Translations under genes and position numbers: made by a program
Source of the DNA: a virus
Direction: 5' to 3' (one strand)
DNA length: 59,435 bases
IMG/VR virus record: IMGVR_UViG_3300020401_000018
Span: 1-59,435 of that record
Shown here: positions 42,703 to 50,399 of the stretch, piece after piece
Position numbering within the stretch: the stretch's first letter is position 1
How the letters are laid out: every line of letters begins with the position of its first letter
The notes under the pieces: model-generated
Told to the model about the DNA's origin: nothing
Seen by the model: the letters and a program-made list of their open reading frames with translations, nothing else
Databases searched by the model: none

Positions 42703-44151
42703 ATGTTTAAATTAGACTATATATACTTCAGACGATTATTTAATAAATTGTGGAAAAAAGAAATATTTTACAATCAGTTTTCTGATAAATATTATTTTTC
42801 TGCATATATTAAATCGTATGTAAATGATAATAATACCCATCTTGATTATTACAAAGATGATGTTATGGGTCATTTCAGAACATACAATCAAGCTGAAGAA
42901 TTTTTTGATGAATTAAGGTCATTAAAAAATAAGATGTATCGTTTGTTAGTTGCAAAAAATGTTTTCGTAGGTGACTTTGGTATGGAGTATGTTCCATCTG
43001 ATGCTCCACTATGTAAACTATATCGAGCAGTTGACGATCTTGTTGATTATTTCAATGACAACAAATTTGAATTCTACAATCTTGCAGAATGTTCGTGTTG
43101 TGGCGAGGTTTGTGGATATGATGATACATTCTCAGCTTACAATGGAGATGAAACCGTAGGCGAGTGTTGTCAAGGCCAATACAGCTATTGTGATGAAGCC
43201 GATACCTATTTCAGAGATGATGACTATGAATCTTGGGAACAATACCAAGAACCATCTGACGAGGATTATGATTCAGGTTTTGAGGGTGTATATCGGTACG
43301 ATTGTGACCCATTGGATTATTTATACTTCATGCATACTAAATCAGAATCGTCCATACCCCGTCATAAACAAAGATGGTCAGGGCTTGAGATAGAGATGGA
43401 GGCTACGAGCAGATGTCCTGAAGATTTACCATTACAGATACGCAATGTTTTTAAGGATAATTATTGTATCTTCAAAAGTGATGGGTCGTTAAGTCATGGG
43501 TTCGAGCTAGTGTCTGCCCCTTGCACCTTAGCATACCACCGAGAACGAATTGAAGAATTATTTGATTCAGGTGTATTGCGTGATGATGAAGGCAAGGCAT
43601 TTGTCAGGGGTTGGAATACTGATACCGCAGGTATGCACATACATCTTGATCGTAAAATGTTATCATCAGTACAAGTTGGTAAACTGTTAGTGTTTATCAA
43701 TAATGAATTTAACAGATCATTTATTGAGAAAATTGCTGGTCGTTCAGAGACTTTCTACGAGGATTCTGACTGTACTTCCTACGCAGTTATGCGTAAGAAG
43801 AAAATCACAGATGGTGGTCAACGCAATTACAATAAGTATGAAGCGGTCAATCTGGCTCATTCAAGCACAGTTGAATTGAGAATCTTCAGAAGTAATCTGA
43901 CTAAAGATGGAATCATGCGAGCATTGGAGTTTAGCTATGCCCTTGTTGATTTCTTACAACAGAATACCTGCCGAGAATCTGATCAGCATTACAAGGAATT
44001 CTTGAAGTGGTTTAACCGATCACCTCAGAATCGTGCTAGTTATCCATACTTCTATGGTTGGCTAGTTCGTAAAGGTTATCTATCTGGTATACCTTCGAGG
44101 TCTATTACTAGACAATATGACCAAGCGATTGACGCAGTTGTCAATCAATAA
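42703..44151 (+). CDS. Amidoligase-family (COOH-NH2 ligase) enzyme
   Basis: 482 residues from ATG 42703 (AGAGG 5 nt upstream). The first 220 residues form a separate Cys/Asp/Tyr-rich region with CSCCGEVCGYDD, a possible metal site. The rest is a glutamine-synthetase-fold amidoligase: RWSGLEIEMEAT, FKSDGSLSHGFELVSAP, GMHIHLDRKM, YNKYEAVNLAHSSTVELRIFRSN. Such enzymes use ATP to form amide or peptide bonds. It is followed 30 bp later by a class II glutamine amidotransferase, a pairing known from phages and predicted to modify peptides or cell-wall components. Confidence 0.85.
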   Translation: MFKLDYIYFRRLFNKLWKKEIFYNQFSDKYYFSAYIKSYVNDNNTHLDYYKDDVMGHFRTYNQAEEFFDELRSLKNKMYRLLVAKNVFVGDFGMEYVPSDAPLCKLYRAVDDLVDYFNDNKFEFYNLAECSCCGEVCGYDDTFSAYNGDETVGECCQGQYSYCDEADTYFRDDDYESWEQYQEPSDEDYDSGFEGVYRYDCDPLDYLYFMHTKSESSIPRHKQRWSGLEIEMEATSRCPEDLPLQIRNVFKDNYCIFKSDGSLSHGFELVSAPCTLAYHRERIEELFDSGVLRDDEGKAFVRGWNTDTAGMHIHLDRKMLSSVQVGKLLVFINNEFNRSFIEKIAGRSETFYEDSDCTSYAVMRKKKITDGGQRNYNKYEAVNLAHSSTVELRIFRSNLTKDGIMRALEFSYALVDFLQQNTCRESDQHYKEFLKWFNRSPQNRASYPYFYGWLVRKGYLSGIPSRSITRQYDQAIDAVVNQ

Positions 44152-44181
44152 CTTTTAACTTTAGAGAAAGGAAAGTGTGTT

Positions 44182-45051
44182 ATGTGCTTAATTATACAAA
44201 CTGATACACCTAAAAATCTCAATCGAGATTTATTAGAGTGTGCTTACGAAAACAATTCTGATGGCTTTGGACTTATGCTATTCAATCAAGGCAAGGTTCA
44301 TACCCACAAAATTGTACCAAAAACTTTCGCTGATGTAGAAAAAATGTGGAAGTCATACAAGGATATGGACATTCCTATGGCTTTACATTTTAGATTCAAT
44401 ACGCATGGCGAAACTAATCGAGCTATGTCTCACCCATTTCAAGTTCTTAATAAACAAGATCATGGAAGAGATTTATGGCTCATGCATAATGGACCAAACT
44501 TGCCTACACCTATGATTGATAAAGGTAAGTCTGACACCCATCAATTTATCAAGTGGATTATCAAACCACAACTAGCCAACAATCCTAACTTGCTATACAA
44601 TCTTGAATGGCAAGAATCGTTGGGCGAGATGATTGGTACAGATAAGCTAGTGTTCTTAGATGGTAAGACAAAAGAATTTACGATCATCAACTCTGATGAA
44701 GGTAAAGATGTCAAGGGAATTGGGTGGCTATCCAATACCTATTCTATTAGTAGAGGACTTGGGTATAACTATGATGTAGTCAACAATAAGAAATCTGTGA
44801 TTCAATATGGTAAGAAAACTAGCTATGGTGGACTTGCTTGGGACGATTGGCAGTATGGAGATGACGCATACAAATATGATGATATCTATGGTACGGCTTC
44901 TAAACCTGATGAAAATTCATGGTTTAATATCACAGATGAAATGCTTGTGGGGGCAAGTCTCGAGGATATCGAAGATCTGGTTGTCTCGAATCCTCAAGGT
45001 GTAGCCGACTATCTATTTGATCTTTGTGCTTACAGAATGTCAAATAAGTAA
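44182..45051 (+). CDS. Class II glutamine amidotransferase
   Basis: 289 residues with an N-terminal nucleophile: MCLI (Cys2 exposed after Met removal), NNSDGFGLMLF, LHFRFNTHGETNRAMSHPF and LWLMHNGP. These are the glutaminase signature residues, so it releases ammonia from glutamine. There is no synthetase domain in this protein; the amidoligase just upstream is the natural acceptor partner. The C-terminal 90 residues are Asp/Tyr-rich and unique. Ribosome binding site AAAGG. Confidence 0.9.
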   Translation: MCLIIQTDTPKNLNRDLLECAYENNSDGFGLMLFNQGKVHTHKIVPKTFADVEKMWKSYKDMDIPMALHFRFNTHGETNRAMSHPFQVLNKQDHGRDLWLMHNGPNLPTPMIDKGKSDTHQFIKWIIKPQLANNPNLLYNLEWQESLGEMIGTDKLVFLDGKTKEFTIINSDEGKDVKGIGWLSNTYSISRGLGYNYDVVNNKKSVIQYGKKTSYGGLAWDDWQYGDDAYKYDDIYGTASKPDENSWFNITDEMLVGASLEDIEDLVVSNPQGVADYLFDLCAYRMSNK

Positions 45052-45073
45052 TAGGGTATCGCCCCAAAGCATA

Positions 45074-45272
45074 ACACCGAAAGAACACCGATTGAATACC
45101 GATTGGACACGATCTGTCAAGGGGGGCAGATGTAATGATTAGTATGTATTGTCCAAAGATATATACTATATATTGTAATAATAATATATTAATAATCGTA
45201 TATTATATAGCAGTACAGGGGTGTCATACCCCAAATCGTTGCCATTCGGTAATCACTCGGTGCTTGTTCGGT
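45074..45272. repeat. Facing arrays of 11-bp-phased iteron-like boxes (origin or operator candidate)
   Basis: ACCGA at 45076, 45087 and 45098 (exact 11-bp steps, unit about AxACCGATTG), and its complement TCGGT at 45246, 45257 and 45268 (exact 11-bp steps) about 145 bp away. One helical turn between boxes puts all on the same DNA face. The segment between includes an AT-rich stretch that could open. This is the look of a replication origin with iterons, or of an operator set; the gene for a ribbon-helix-helix-like protein lies about 600 bp downstream. Confidence 0.6.
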
Positions 45273-45292
45273 GATATACGAAAAGAAAACTA

Positions 45293-45320
45293 TTGAAAAA
45301 TATTTTATATATGATATAAT
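45293..45320 (+). promoter_or_regulatory. Promoter for structured RNA / small-gene operon
   Basis: TTGAAA (45293-45298), 16-bp spacer, TATAAT (45315-45320). Predicted +1 at 45327, next to the 5' strand of a 9-bp closing stem. The last TCGGT box ends 21 bp upstream of the -35, a usual place for an activator. Confidence 0.75.
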
Positions 45321-45326
45321 ACGAAA

Positions 45327-45655
45327 TTGAAAGCGACAGTTAAAGCCTTCGTTGACTTGGTTTATTGACTGACATAATCAACCTCGCCAAGTACATCATT
45401 GGTAAGACAATGTAGTTTTAATTGAGTGTGGCTACTCAATCGCTTTCATGCCACTAGATACATTTGGTCGAGCGAAACAAGTCGTACTCGTACAGGAGAT
45501 AAGAGCCAAAGAGAAGTGGTGTGGCGAAAGTTTATGTATCTATTTTGCCACAAACCTAACTATGTGTGTGCAGTTAGTTTGAATCTTGGGGGCAACAGTA
45601 TTGCCAAGCGAGTTCTCGTTAGCCAATCGTTGTTACCCCACAATTATGGAGATAA
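45327..45655 (+). ncRNA. Candidate structured RNA, 122 nt core or up to about 330 nt
   Basis: Core: TGAAAGCGA (45328-45336) pairs with TCGCTTTCA (45440-45448); inside are ACTTGG/CCAAGT (45355-45360 with 45387-45392), CATTG/CAATG (45397-45412) and TTGAGT/ACTCAA (45422-45439), together a four-way junction. Downstream further stems: GCCACT/AGTGGT (45450-45520), TGTGGC/GCCACA (45520-45552), CTAACT/AGTTAG (45556-45577), GGCAA/TTGCC (45591-45605) and AGCGA/TCGTT (45607-45620). No tRNA, tmRNA, RNase P or intron signature. The 3' end is not marked by a terminator. Confidence 0.55.
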
Positions 45656-45659
45656 AAGT

Positions 45660-45863
45660 ATGGGAGAAATATGGGGAATGAGTAAAACATTATTTGGAGT
45701 TTACTTTATATTAGGAATTATATGGGCATGGGCATTGATTGCTGTGTTTCATGCTGTGACAGATTCACAGCGTAGTATAGCACAATCAATCGACTTACCT
45801 GAAATAGTTGACACAGTATCAACGATACCTGTTGATGTTTATAAGTTAGAAAGAGAAAACTGA
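45660..45863 (+). CDS. Small single-span membrane protein, 67 aa
   Basis: ATG 45660 has GGAG 8 nt upstream; the same frame is open further upstream through the structured RNA, but without a start signal. Residues 9-31 form a membrane helix (LFGVYFILGIIWAWALIAVF); the rest is polar. Function unknown. Confidence 0.65.
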   Translation: MGEIWGMSKTLFGVYFILGIIWAWALIAVFHAVTDSQRSIAQSIDLPEIVDTVSTIPVDVYKLEREN

Positions 45864-45864
45864 T

Positions 45865-46032
45865 ATGGACAAAACTGCTAATCCAAATATTGTCAAGGTA
45901 GGTTTTTTAATTTCGCAGGAAACCTACGAAGAGATGAAACGAATATGCGAACTAAAAAATATGCAAGAGAATAACTTTGTTGAATTAGCAATAGATGATT
46001 TATGTTTCTTGCACAGAAAGATGGAGGCTTAA
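45865..46032 (+). CDS. Ribbon-helix-helix-like small DNA-binding protein, 55 aa
   Basis: A short strand (KVGFLIS) followed by two helices (ETYEEMKRICELKN and NFVELAIDDLCFL) is the MetJ/Arc/CopG pattern. Such dimers bind tandem DNA boxes about one turn apart, which fits the 11-bp-spaced boxes upstream. Starts one base after the previous stop; GGAGG inside its end serves the next gene. Identification is by pattern in a short sequence. Confidence 0.55.
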   Translation: MDKTANPNIVKVGFLISQETYEEMKRICELKNMQENNFVELAIDDLCFLHRKMEA

Positions 46033-46033
46033 A

Positions 46034-46213
46034 ATGAGTGGAGTAAAAAATTGGTTGATGGAAATGCAAGAGTATTCACAATACATTTTAGAGGTGCGTG
46101 ATGTACCGACTGCAAGAAAAATGTTTATTGATAAGTATGGGCAATCGCAACTGCATGTCTTTGAAGATGAAGTAGAAAGGGCTTACGATTATGAAAACAC
46201 ATACGCATACTAA
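46034..46213 (+). CDS. Hypothetical 59-aa protein
   Basis: ATG 46034 with GGAGG 7 nt upstream. Acidic and helical (KNWLMEMQEYSQYILEV, LHVFEDEVERAYDYEN). No family. Overlaps the next gene by 23 nt. Confidence 0.65.
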   Translation: MSGVKNWLMEMQEYSQYILEVRDVPTARKMFIDKYGQSQLHVFEDEVERAYDYENTYAY

Positions 46214-46646
46214 AAAAGATTTCTTGCCTGCTTACTTTCGTAATGCTAGGTGCATTAGATATATCTCGCCTCTCTATGATTACGAAGATGATTGGGAAGA
46301 TGACGAGGGATATGTTCATGAGGGCGACAGAGTTTGTATCAATGAAGATGAATATACAAACCACACTGCTCTAGCTCGTAAAGTACATGAAGAAAATAAA
46401 CCATTGTATTTTTTCAGACGAACTTTGCCACATGCCAAGTGGAGTCATCAGCATTTATCATCTCTAGTTAAAAGATGTAATCTACCTTTAAAGGTTGCAC
46501 GATTTAATCGTCGAGTTTTGATTATACCTAGCGATCAACATTTAGAAATTACTGAAAGTCTTTTGAATAAAAAGATTAATAAAAAGATTGACAGTAGAAA
46601 AGAAAGAAAGTATAATACAGATATGGAGATTAGTTTTGAGCAATAA
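46191..46646 (+). CDS. Hypothetical protein, 151 aa
   Basis: Begins with a His/Thr/Lys-rich stretch, an acidic block (DYEDDWEDDEGYVHEGD), then a basic globular half (HAKWSHQHLSSLVKRCNLPLKVARFNRRVLIIPSDQHLEI). No motif recognised. Its end overlaps the predicted start of the peptidase-like gene. Confidence 0.65.
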   Translation: MKTHTHTKKDFLPAYFRNARCIRYISPLYDYEDDWEDDEGYVHEGDRVCINEDEYTNHTALARKVHEENKPLYFFRRTLPHAKWSHQHLSSLVKRCNLPLKVARFNRRVLIIPSDQHLEITESLLNKKINKKIDSRKERKYNTDMEISFEQ

Positions 46647-46995
46647 AATCAAAGAGTTAGATAAAGTAAAGGTTGGCTTTGCCGATATTAAAATAGATAG
46701 AGTTACTGCTTCTTTTACTAAGAACAATGCCGATTGTTGGGGGCAGTATCTGTCTCGTGAAAACAGAATTGAAATACAAAAAGAAGTTGACGGAATTGAC
46801 TATGCGAATACATTACTACATGAGATAATGCATGCCATAGTTTATCTGTCTTCGTTAAATGCTGACGGAGGTGCATTGAAAGAAGATGACAACGAGGAAC
46901 AAGTCACCAACACTTTGACGAATTGGTTGATGGGAGTGTTCCGTGATAATCCAAAACTACTTGACATAATTAAAAGAGAGGTGACGAAACTATGA
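46636..46995 (+). CDS. Putative zinc metallopeptidase (HExxH), 119 aa
   Basis: TTG 46636 is chosen because GGAG lies 7 nt upstream; other in-frame starts (46588) have none. The motif TLLHEIMHAIVYL contains HEIMH, and GQYLSRENRIEIQKE precedes it as in SprT-like or similar small phage peptidases. Could be a protease or a DNA-protein crosslink repair factor. ATGA overlap with the next small gene. Confidence 0.7.
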   Translation: MSNKIKELDKVKVGFADIKIDRVTASFTKNNADCWGQYLSRENRIEIQKEVDGIDYANTLLHEIMHAIVYLSSLNADGGALKEDDNEEQVTNTLTNWLMGVFRDNPKLLDIIKREVTKL

Positions 46996-47096
46996 CAAAC
47001 GGAGATCCTAATTTATTTGTTATTGCTATCATCATGGGAGTGACCATGTCAGCTTTGTTGTGTATTGATCCTGTGGCTAGGGTAATAGGACTATGA
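46992..47096 (+). CDS. 34-aa membrane peptide
   Basis: ATGA overlaps at both ends place it firmly in the operon. Residues 8-26 are hydrophobic (LFVIAIIMGVTMSALLCI), so it should insert in the membrane. Unknown role. Confidence 0.6.
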   Translation: MTNGDPNLFVIAIIMGVTMSALLCIDPVARVIGL

Positions 47097-47674
47097 GAGA
47101 ATTTTTACTTCCAGAATCAAGTGGCATGCATGCATGGTATATTGCTGATAGCTTGTGTGATGAGATCATACACTATTTTGAAAAGTCAGAGATGAAAGAA
47201 CGAGGGGTATGTGGTAAGATAGAATATAAACCTGATGTAAAAGATTCCACAGATGTCCCATTAAATCCTAACAGATTTTTATACGAAAGATATACTGAAG
47301 AATTAAATCGTGGCTTGGGTGAGTACATGAATAAATTTAATTTATTACATACCGTTGGTAAGTTTGATGATAGCAGAGAAAATACTTTAATACAAAAGTA
47401 TTATCCTAATCAAGGCTTTCATAAAATGCATTGTGAGCAAAGTCACATACACCCTTGGCGATTAGTTGTTTTCATGACATACTTAAATAATGTACCTAGA
47501 GGCGGCACTAGATTCCGTCATCAGGGTATAGACTTGCCTTGTGAAAAAGGTTTGACAGTGCTTTGGCCTGCTGGATATACACATGCTCATGCAGGTATAA
47601 CCAATTCAAATGGTTCAGCAGGTATTACGGAAACAAAATACATTGTAACAGGCTGGCTATCATATGTCGAATAA
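47093..47674 (+). CDS. 2OG-Fe(II) oxygenase (2 of 6), prolyl-4-hydroxylase-like
   Basis: 193 residues. QKYYPNQGFHKMHCEQ gives iron ligands His113 and Glu115 (HxE in place of the common HxD), LVVFMTYLNNVPRGGTRF the core strands, GLTVLWPAGYTHAHAG the distal His164, and Lys182 in TKYIVTGWLSY would bind 2-oxoglutarate. Similar oxygenases occur in cyanophages. Target unknown. Followed by the GGCT-like gene with an 11-nt overlap. Confidence 0.85.
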   Translation: MREFLLPESSGMHAWYIADSLCDEIIHYFEKSEMKERGVCGKIEYKPDVKDSTDVPLNPNRFLYERYTEELNRGLGEYMNKFNLLHTVGKFDDSRENTLIQKYYPNQGFHKMHCEQSHIHPWRLVVFMTYLNNVPRGGTRFRHQGIDLPCEKGLTVLWPAGYTHAHAGITNSNGSAGITETKYIVTGWLSYVE

Positions 47675-48068
47675 TTTTTTTAATCCAAATAATATAGATT
47701 TATTTGTATATGGTACACTTAAAAAAGATTTAAGACTGCACGGCTTAGTCGAGGATCATAAGTTTTTGGGAGAGTTTACGACTGCCCCCAAGTATGATAT
47801 CCTTGACTATGCTAACGGAATATTTCCTATTGTCTTTAGAAAAGATAATGGATTTAAAATAAAGGGAGAACTATACTCAGTACACCCTGCTCAATACGAA
47901 TACATTTACTTGATGGAAAGGGGGGCAGGATATGTACCAGAACCAGTGTTGCTCGAACCTCATGACTTAAAAGCTACTATGTTTATTCATACAGGCGAGC
48001 CTAATGATGAATGGTTATCAGATGAATATGTAAGCATTAAAGATAACATTAAAGAATGGAGAAACTAA
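47664..48068 (+). CDS. Gamma-glutamylcyclotransferase-like (GGCT/AIG2) protein
   Basis: 134 residues with the family mark LFVYGTLKKDLRLH, then FLGEFTTAPKYDILDY and KIKGELYSVHPAQYEYI. GGCT enzymes cleave gamma-glutamyl amides to release 5-oxoproline. In phages the family is known to travel with amidoligases and class II amidotransferases, both encoded about 3 kb upstream, suggesting one pathway that makes and trims isopeptide-type bonds. TAATG overlap with the next gene. Confidence 0.85.
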   Translation: MSNNFFNPNNIDLFVYGTLKKDLRLHGLVEDHKFLGEFTTAPKYDILDYANGIFPIVFRKDNGFKIKGELYSVHPAQYEYIYLMERGAGYVPEPVLLEPHDLKATMFIHTGEPNDEWLSDEYVSIKDNIKEWRN

Positions 48069-48226
48069 TGCTTGACATGATAGCACAAATTATGATATGG
48101 ACTTCTACGTATGGCATATTCATACTATTAACGATCGGAGCAATCGCAACTATTCCTCACCCTGTATCCATTGGGTGGCTTTGTTGGGCTGCTTTGTTTA
48201 CATTTCACTTAATAAGGAGAAACTAA
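48068..48226 (+). CDS. 52-aa protein with two membrane spans
   Basis: Starts at a TAATG overlap. Two hydrophobic stretches, about 10-29 (WTSTYGIFILLTIGAIATI) and 34-48 (SIGWLCWAALFTFHL), joined by a Pro-His-Pro turn. Could be a small holin-like or regulatory membrane protein. Confidence 0.6.
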   Translation: MLDMIAQIMIWTSTYGIFILLTIGAIATIPHPVSIGWLCWAALFTFHLIRRN

Positions 48227-48228
48227 CC

Positions 48229-48462
48229 ATGAAAAAATATAAGAAAAACTATTCAGATAAAGAGATCTTATTAGATCAAGCTTTGGACGAATTAGAATTG
48301 ACAGGCACACTAGATGATATATATCATGATGTATCTGGCAATAATACATTAGATGATTTAGATGATTATGAATATCAACAGGAGCAAGCATATGGCATAC
48401 AATCCAAGAACCTACAATTTATACCGACAGACAGATATATCAAACGCACTAGAAAAGGCTGA
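48229..48462 (+). CDS. Hypothetical 77-aa protein
   Basis: ATG 48229 has AAGGAG upstream (an in-frame reading from 48097 is out of place over the membrane gene). Lys-rich start, then acidic helices (KEILLDQALDELELTG, LDDLDDYEYQQEQ). Unknown. Confidence 0.65.
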   Translation: MKKYKKNYSDKEILLDQALDELELTGTLDDIYHDVSGNNTLDDLDDYEYQQEQAYGIQSKNLQFIPTDRYIKRTRKG

Positions 48463-48709
48463 GAGATATCTAGCAGAGAACGAATCTTCGGTTGTCATAA
48501 AAAGTGACAAGCCTTTTAGTTTGGCCATGCGGTTTGGTAGATACATAAAAGCATTCAAAGAACAGATGAAGAATGTGGAAGATGTAGACGAACGCAAGTA
48601 TGATACACTTATGATAACCCATGATGATGACCAAGTAAAAATTACACATGCATTAGAAGTTGACCAATTAGAATTGTTTGACGAAGCAACTGGAGGTAAA
48701 ATTGAATGA
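48392..48709 (+). CDS. Hypothetical 105-aa protein
   Basis: ATG 48392 with GGAG 7 nt upstream; overlaps the previous gene by 71 nt in another frame. Mixed alpha/beta (ISNALEKAERYLAE, SLAMRFGRYIKAFKEQMKN), acidic end. No family. Confidence 0.65.
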   Translation: MAYNPRTYNLYRQTDISNALEKAERYLAENESSVVIKSDKPFSLAMRFGRYIKAFKEQMKNVEDVDERKYDTLMITHDDDQVKITHALEVDQLELFDEATGGKIE

Positions 48710-48903
48710 ACACAAAAACAGAATACTACTTGACGAGCGATCGTAATCGTAATATAATCGTAACTACAACTAATTTAGATGAGCTACGTGTGGTTAGAGA
48801 TAAATTAAATAGGCTAGACAAAGATTACTTAAAGAAATCTAAAAGGTCTTTACATGCTGTAAACTTTAAAATTGAAAGGACAAGTGATGACAAAGAAAAC
48901 TAA
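48706..48903 (+). CDS. Hypothetical 65-aa protein
   Basis: ATGA overlap with the previous gene. Beta strand then helix (NIIVTTTNLDELRVVRDKLNRL), basic end. Unknown. Confidence 0.65.
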   Translation: MNTKTEYYLTSDRNRNIIVTTTNLDELRVVRDKLNRLDKDYLKKSKRSLHAVNFKIERTSDDKEN

Positions 48904-49222
48904 AAAGCGAAGTGATATGGCCATGTATGTAGATGAGGTAGACCAATGTATAAAAGCATTTGATGTTCCTGTCAGGGAAATGTGTGAAAAGTTTCCGCCG
49001 AATGTGGTCATGGCTTCCATGCTAGAGGTATCACTACGAATGTTTTTACTAGCGACAGGATCAGCAGGTGTATTAAAGATATTCTCTGGTTGCGTTAGTA
49101 ATGTATCCACCATGGGTCCGTTGGTAGATGCCATGTTAGCCTCTGGACAAACAACAGATCCTTTAAACTTTAAAGAATTTGCTAACTTAAATATAGTCCC
49201 AGAAGATGAGACATTACATTAG
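48887..49222 (+). CDS. Hypothetical 111-aa protein
   Basis: ATG 48887 with AAAGGA upstream; overlaps the previous gene by 17 nt. Helical, with MYVDEVDQCIKAFDVPVREM and a hydrophobic MASMLEVSLRMFLLATGSAG region. No motif recognised. Confidence 0.65.
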   Translation: MTKKTKKRSDMAMYVDEVDQCIKAFDVPVREMCEKFPPNVVMASMLEVSLRMFLLATGSAGVLKIFSGCVSNVSTMGPLVDAMLASGQTTDPLNFKEFANLNIVPEDETLH

Positions 49223-49230
49223 GAGATAAC

Positions 49231-49449
49231 ATGAAAAGAAAATATAAAGTTGTATTTACACACATGAACACCACGCATTGGGAAGTCGAAGCATACGATA
49301 AAGATGAGGCGACACGCAAGGGTTTAGAATTATCTGAAAAATTTAAGTGGTCACATTCAGCCATGCAATATCTACACCCAGATAAAACCAAACAACTTAT
49401 AACTGTGCCAGACATACAACTACTGGCAGTAGAGGAGCAAGTAGAATGA
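49231..49449 (+). CDS. Hypothetical 72-aa protein
   Basis: AGGAG precedes the ATG. Two or three beta strands and a helix (KVVFTHMNTTHWEVEAYDKD, EATRKGLELSEKF), the look of a small alpha/beta domain. ATGA overlap with the next gene. Confidence 0.65.
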   Translation: MKRKYKVVFTHMNTTHWEVEAYDKDEATRKGLELSEKFKWSHSAMQYLHPDKTKQLITVPDIQLLAVEEQVE

Positions 49450-49676
49450 GTGAAGAAGAACGCATTGAAATACCCAGTGAATACTTGGAGATGGATCCCA
49501 AGGAGTTAGCTGAGAGCGAGGTAGGTATTCAGAAGGTAATTGAATATCTTCGTGGCACTAGGGAAAACATAAGGGCGGCCGAGAAAGCAGGTAAAAGAAT
49601 TACTGCTAAAGCTGCAACCACTAAACCAAAACAGTTTGAGGGAGATCCGCTGGCTGTTTTACTAAAGGATACGTGA
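49446..49676 (+). CDS. Hypothetical 76-aa protein
   Basis: Acidic N-terminal half, helical centre (QKVIEYLRGTRENIRAAEKAG) and a Lys/Thr-rich tail ending in DPLAVLLKD. Unknown. Confidence 0.65.
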   Translation: MSEEERIEIPSEYLEMDPKELAESEVGIQKVIEYLRGTRENIRAAEKAGKRITAKAATTKPKQFEGDPLAVLLKDT

Positions 49677-49677
49677 T

Positions 49678-49824
49678 ATGGCAAAGAAATGGAAATCATA
49701 TTCTGCTCACGAAGCAGGACCAAAGAAAAGAACAAGTATAGGTAATAGTATACGAAGTAAGCCAAAGAATAAACATAAGCGACGTAGTTATAAAAAATAT
49801 AAAGGGCAAGGAAAACGAAGATGA
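49678..49824 (+). CDS. 48-aa very basic protein
   Basis: Lys/Arg-rich throughout; contains EAGPKKRTSIGNSIRSKPKN, a family seen repeatedly in marine phages. Likely nucleic-acid binding. Starts one base after the previous stop; ATGA overlap with the following oxygenase. Confidence 0.7.
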   Translation: MAKKWKSYSAHEAGPKKRTSIGNSIRSKPKNKHKRRSYKKYKGQGKRR

Positions 49825-50399
49825 CACAAAAAGAAATACAAGAAGGAATTACAGAGACAGTAGGAACATTCCACCCATTTGTTCCTAATTATGGATACCA
49901 CCAATGGAAACTAAAAGGTGAAAGGGATAAATATCTAGCTGACTATTTAATGCTAAGACACAATCAAGGTAGGTTTATTTCCAATGATTATTCAACACCG
50001 CTGAGTGAGGACTTGCGAATAGATGCTGAACACCCTGATGTGTCGTCAGCCGTAGAAGAAATAATGTCACATATAAAAACTGTTAATCCTAAATTAAAAC
50101 TAATGACTAATCAGTTTGGGCAACCAGAGATATGGGGTCAAGTAAATATGAAAGGCGGATCAACTGCCATGCATAAGCATGACGATTGTTTTGCGTTTGT
50201 GTATTATGTTAATGCCCCCGTTGATGGAGGTATGCTTAAGTTTTACATTAACTATGATACAATGTCTCATGTTTGTACTACAGAGCCTGTATCTAAATGT
50301 TTATTGTTTTTCCCTGGTTGGGTTCCGCATTTTACTATGCGAAATCAATCTGACTCACCAAGGATAGTTCTTTCTGGTAACGTAATATTTGGAGATTAA
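49821..50399 (+). CDS. 2OG-Fe(II) oxygenase-like protein (3 of 6)
   Basis: 192 residues. STAMHKHDDCFAFVYYVN gives likely ligands His120 and Asp122, LLFFPGWVPHFTMRN the distal His170, and PRIVLSGNV Arg181 for 2-oxoglutarate. The WGQVNMKGGSTAMHKH context resembles a small group of uncharacterised phage and bacterial oxygenases. Target unknown. Confidence 0.75.
   Translation: MTQKEIQEGITETVGTFHPFVPNYGYHQWKLKGERDKYLADYLMLRHNQGRFISNDYSTPLSEDLRIDAEHPDVSSAVEEIMSHIKTVNPKLKLMTNQFGQPEIWGQVNMKGGSTAMHKHDDCFAFVYYVNAPVDGGMLKFYINYDTMSHVCTTEPVSKCLLFFPGWVPHFTMRNQSDSPRIVLSGNVIFGD

Larger units (their letters stand above)
45052..45659. other. 608-bp noncoding locus: repeats, AT-rich segment, promoter, structured RNA
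   Basis: Longest gene-free stretch. From left: three ACCGA boxes, a hairpin ATCTG/CAGAT (45111-45130 region), about 70 bp of nearly pure A/T (45155-45215), a GGGGT-5nt-ACCCC hairpin, three TCGGT boxes, a promoter (45293-45320), and a region with higher G+C than its neighbours that folds into many stems (45327-45655). A reading frame (45426-45863) runs through the last part but lacks a convincing early start. Confidence 0.7.

Noticed and set aside
45327-45448. tRNA, tmRNA or group I intron as explanation for the structured RNA
   Set aside because: No CCA-type acceptor, T-loop, tag-peptide frame or intron core (P/Q/R/S) sequence is visible.
45426-45659. N-terminal extension of the 67-aa membrane protein through the structured RNA
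   Set aside because: The extension has no start with a ribosome binding site, and its translation has no protein-like pattern; the stems explain the sequence better.
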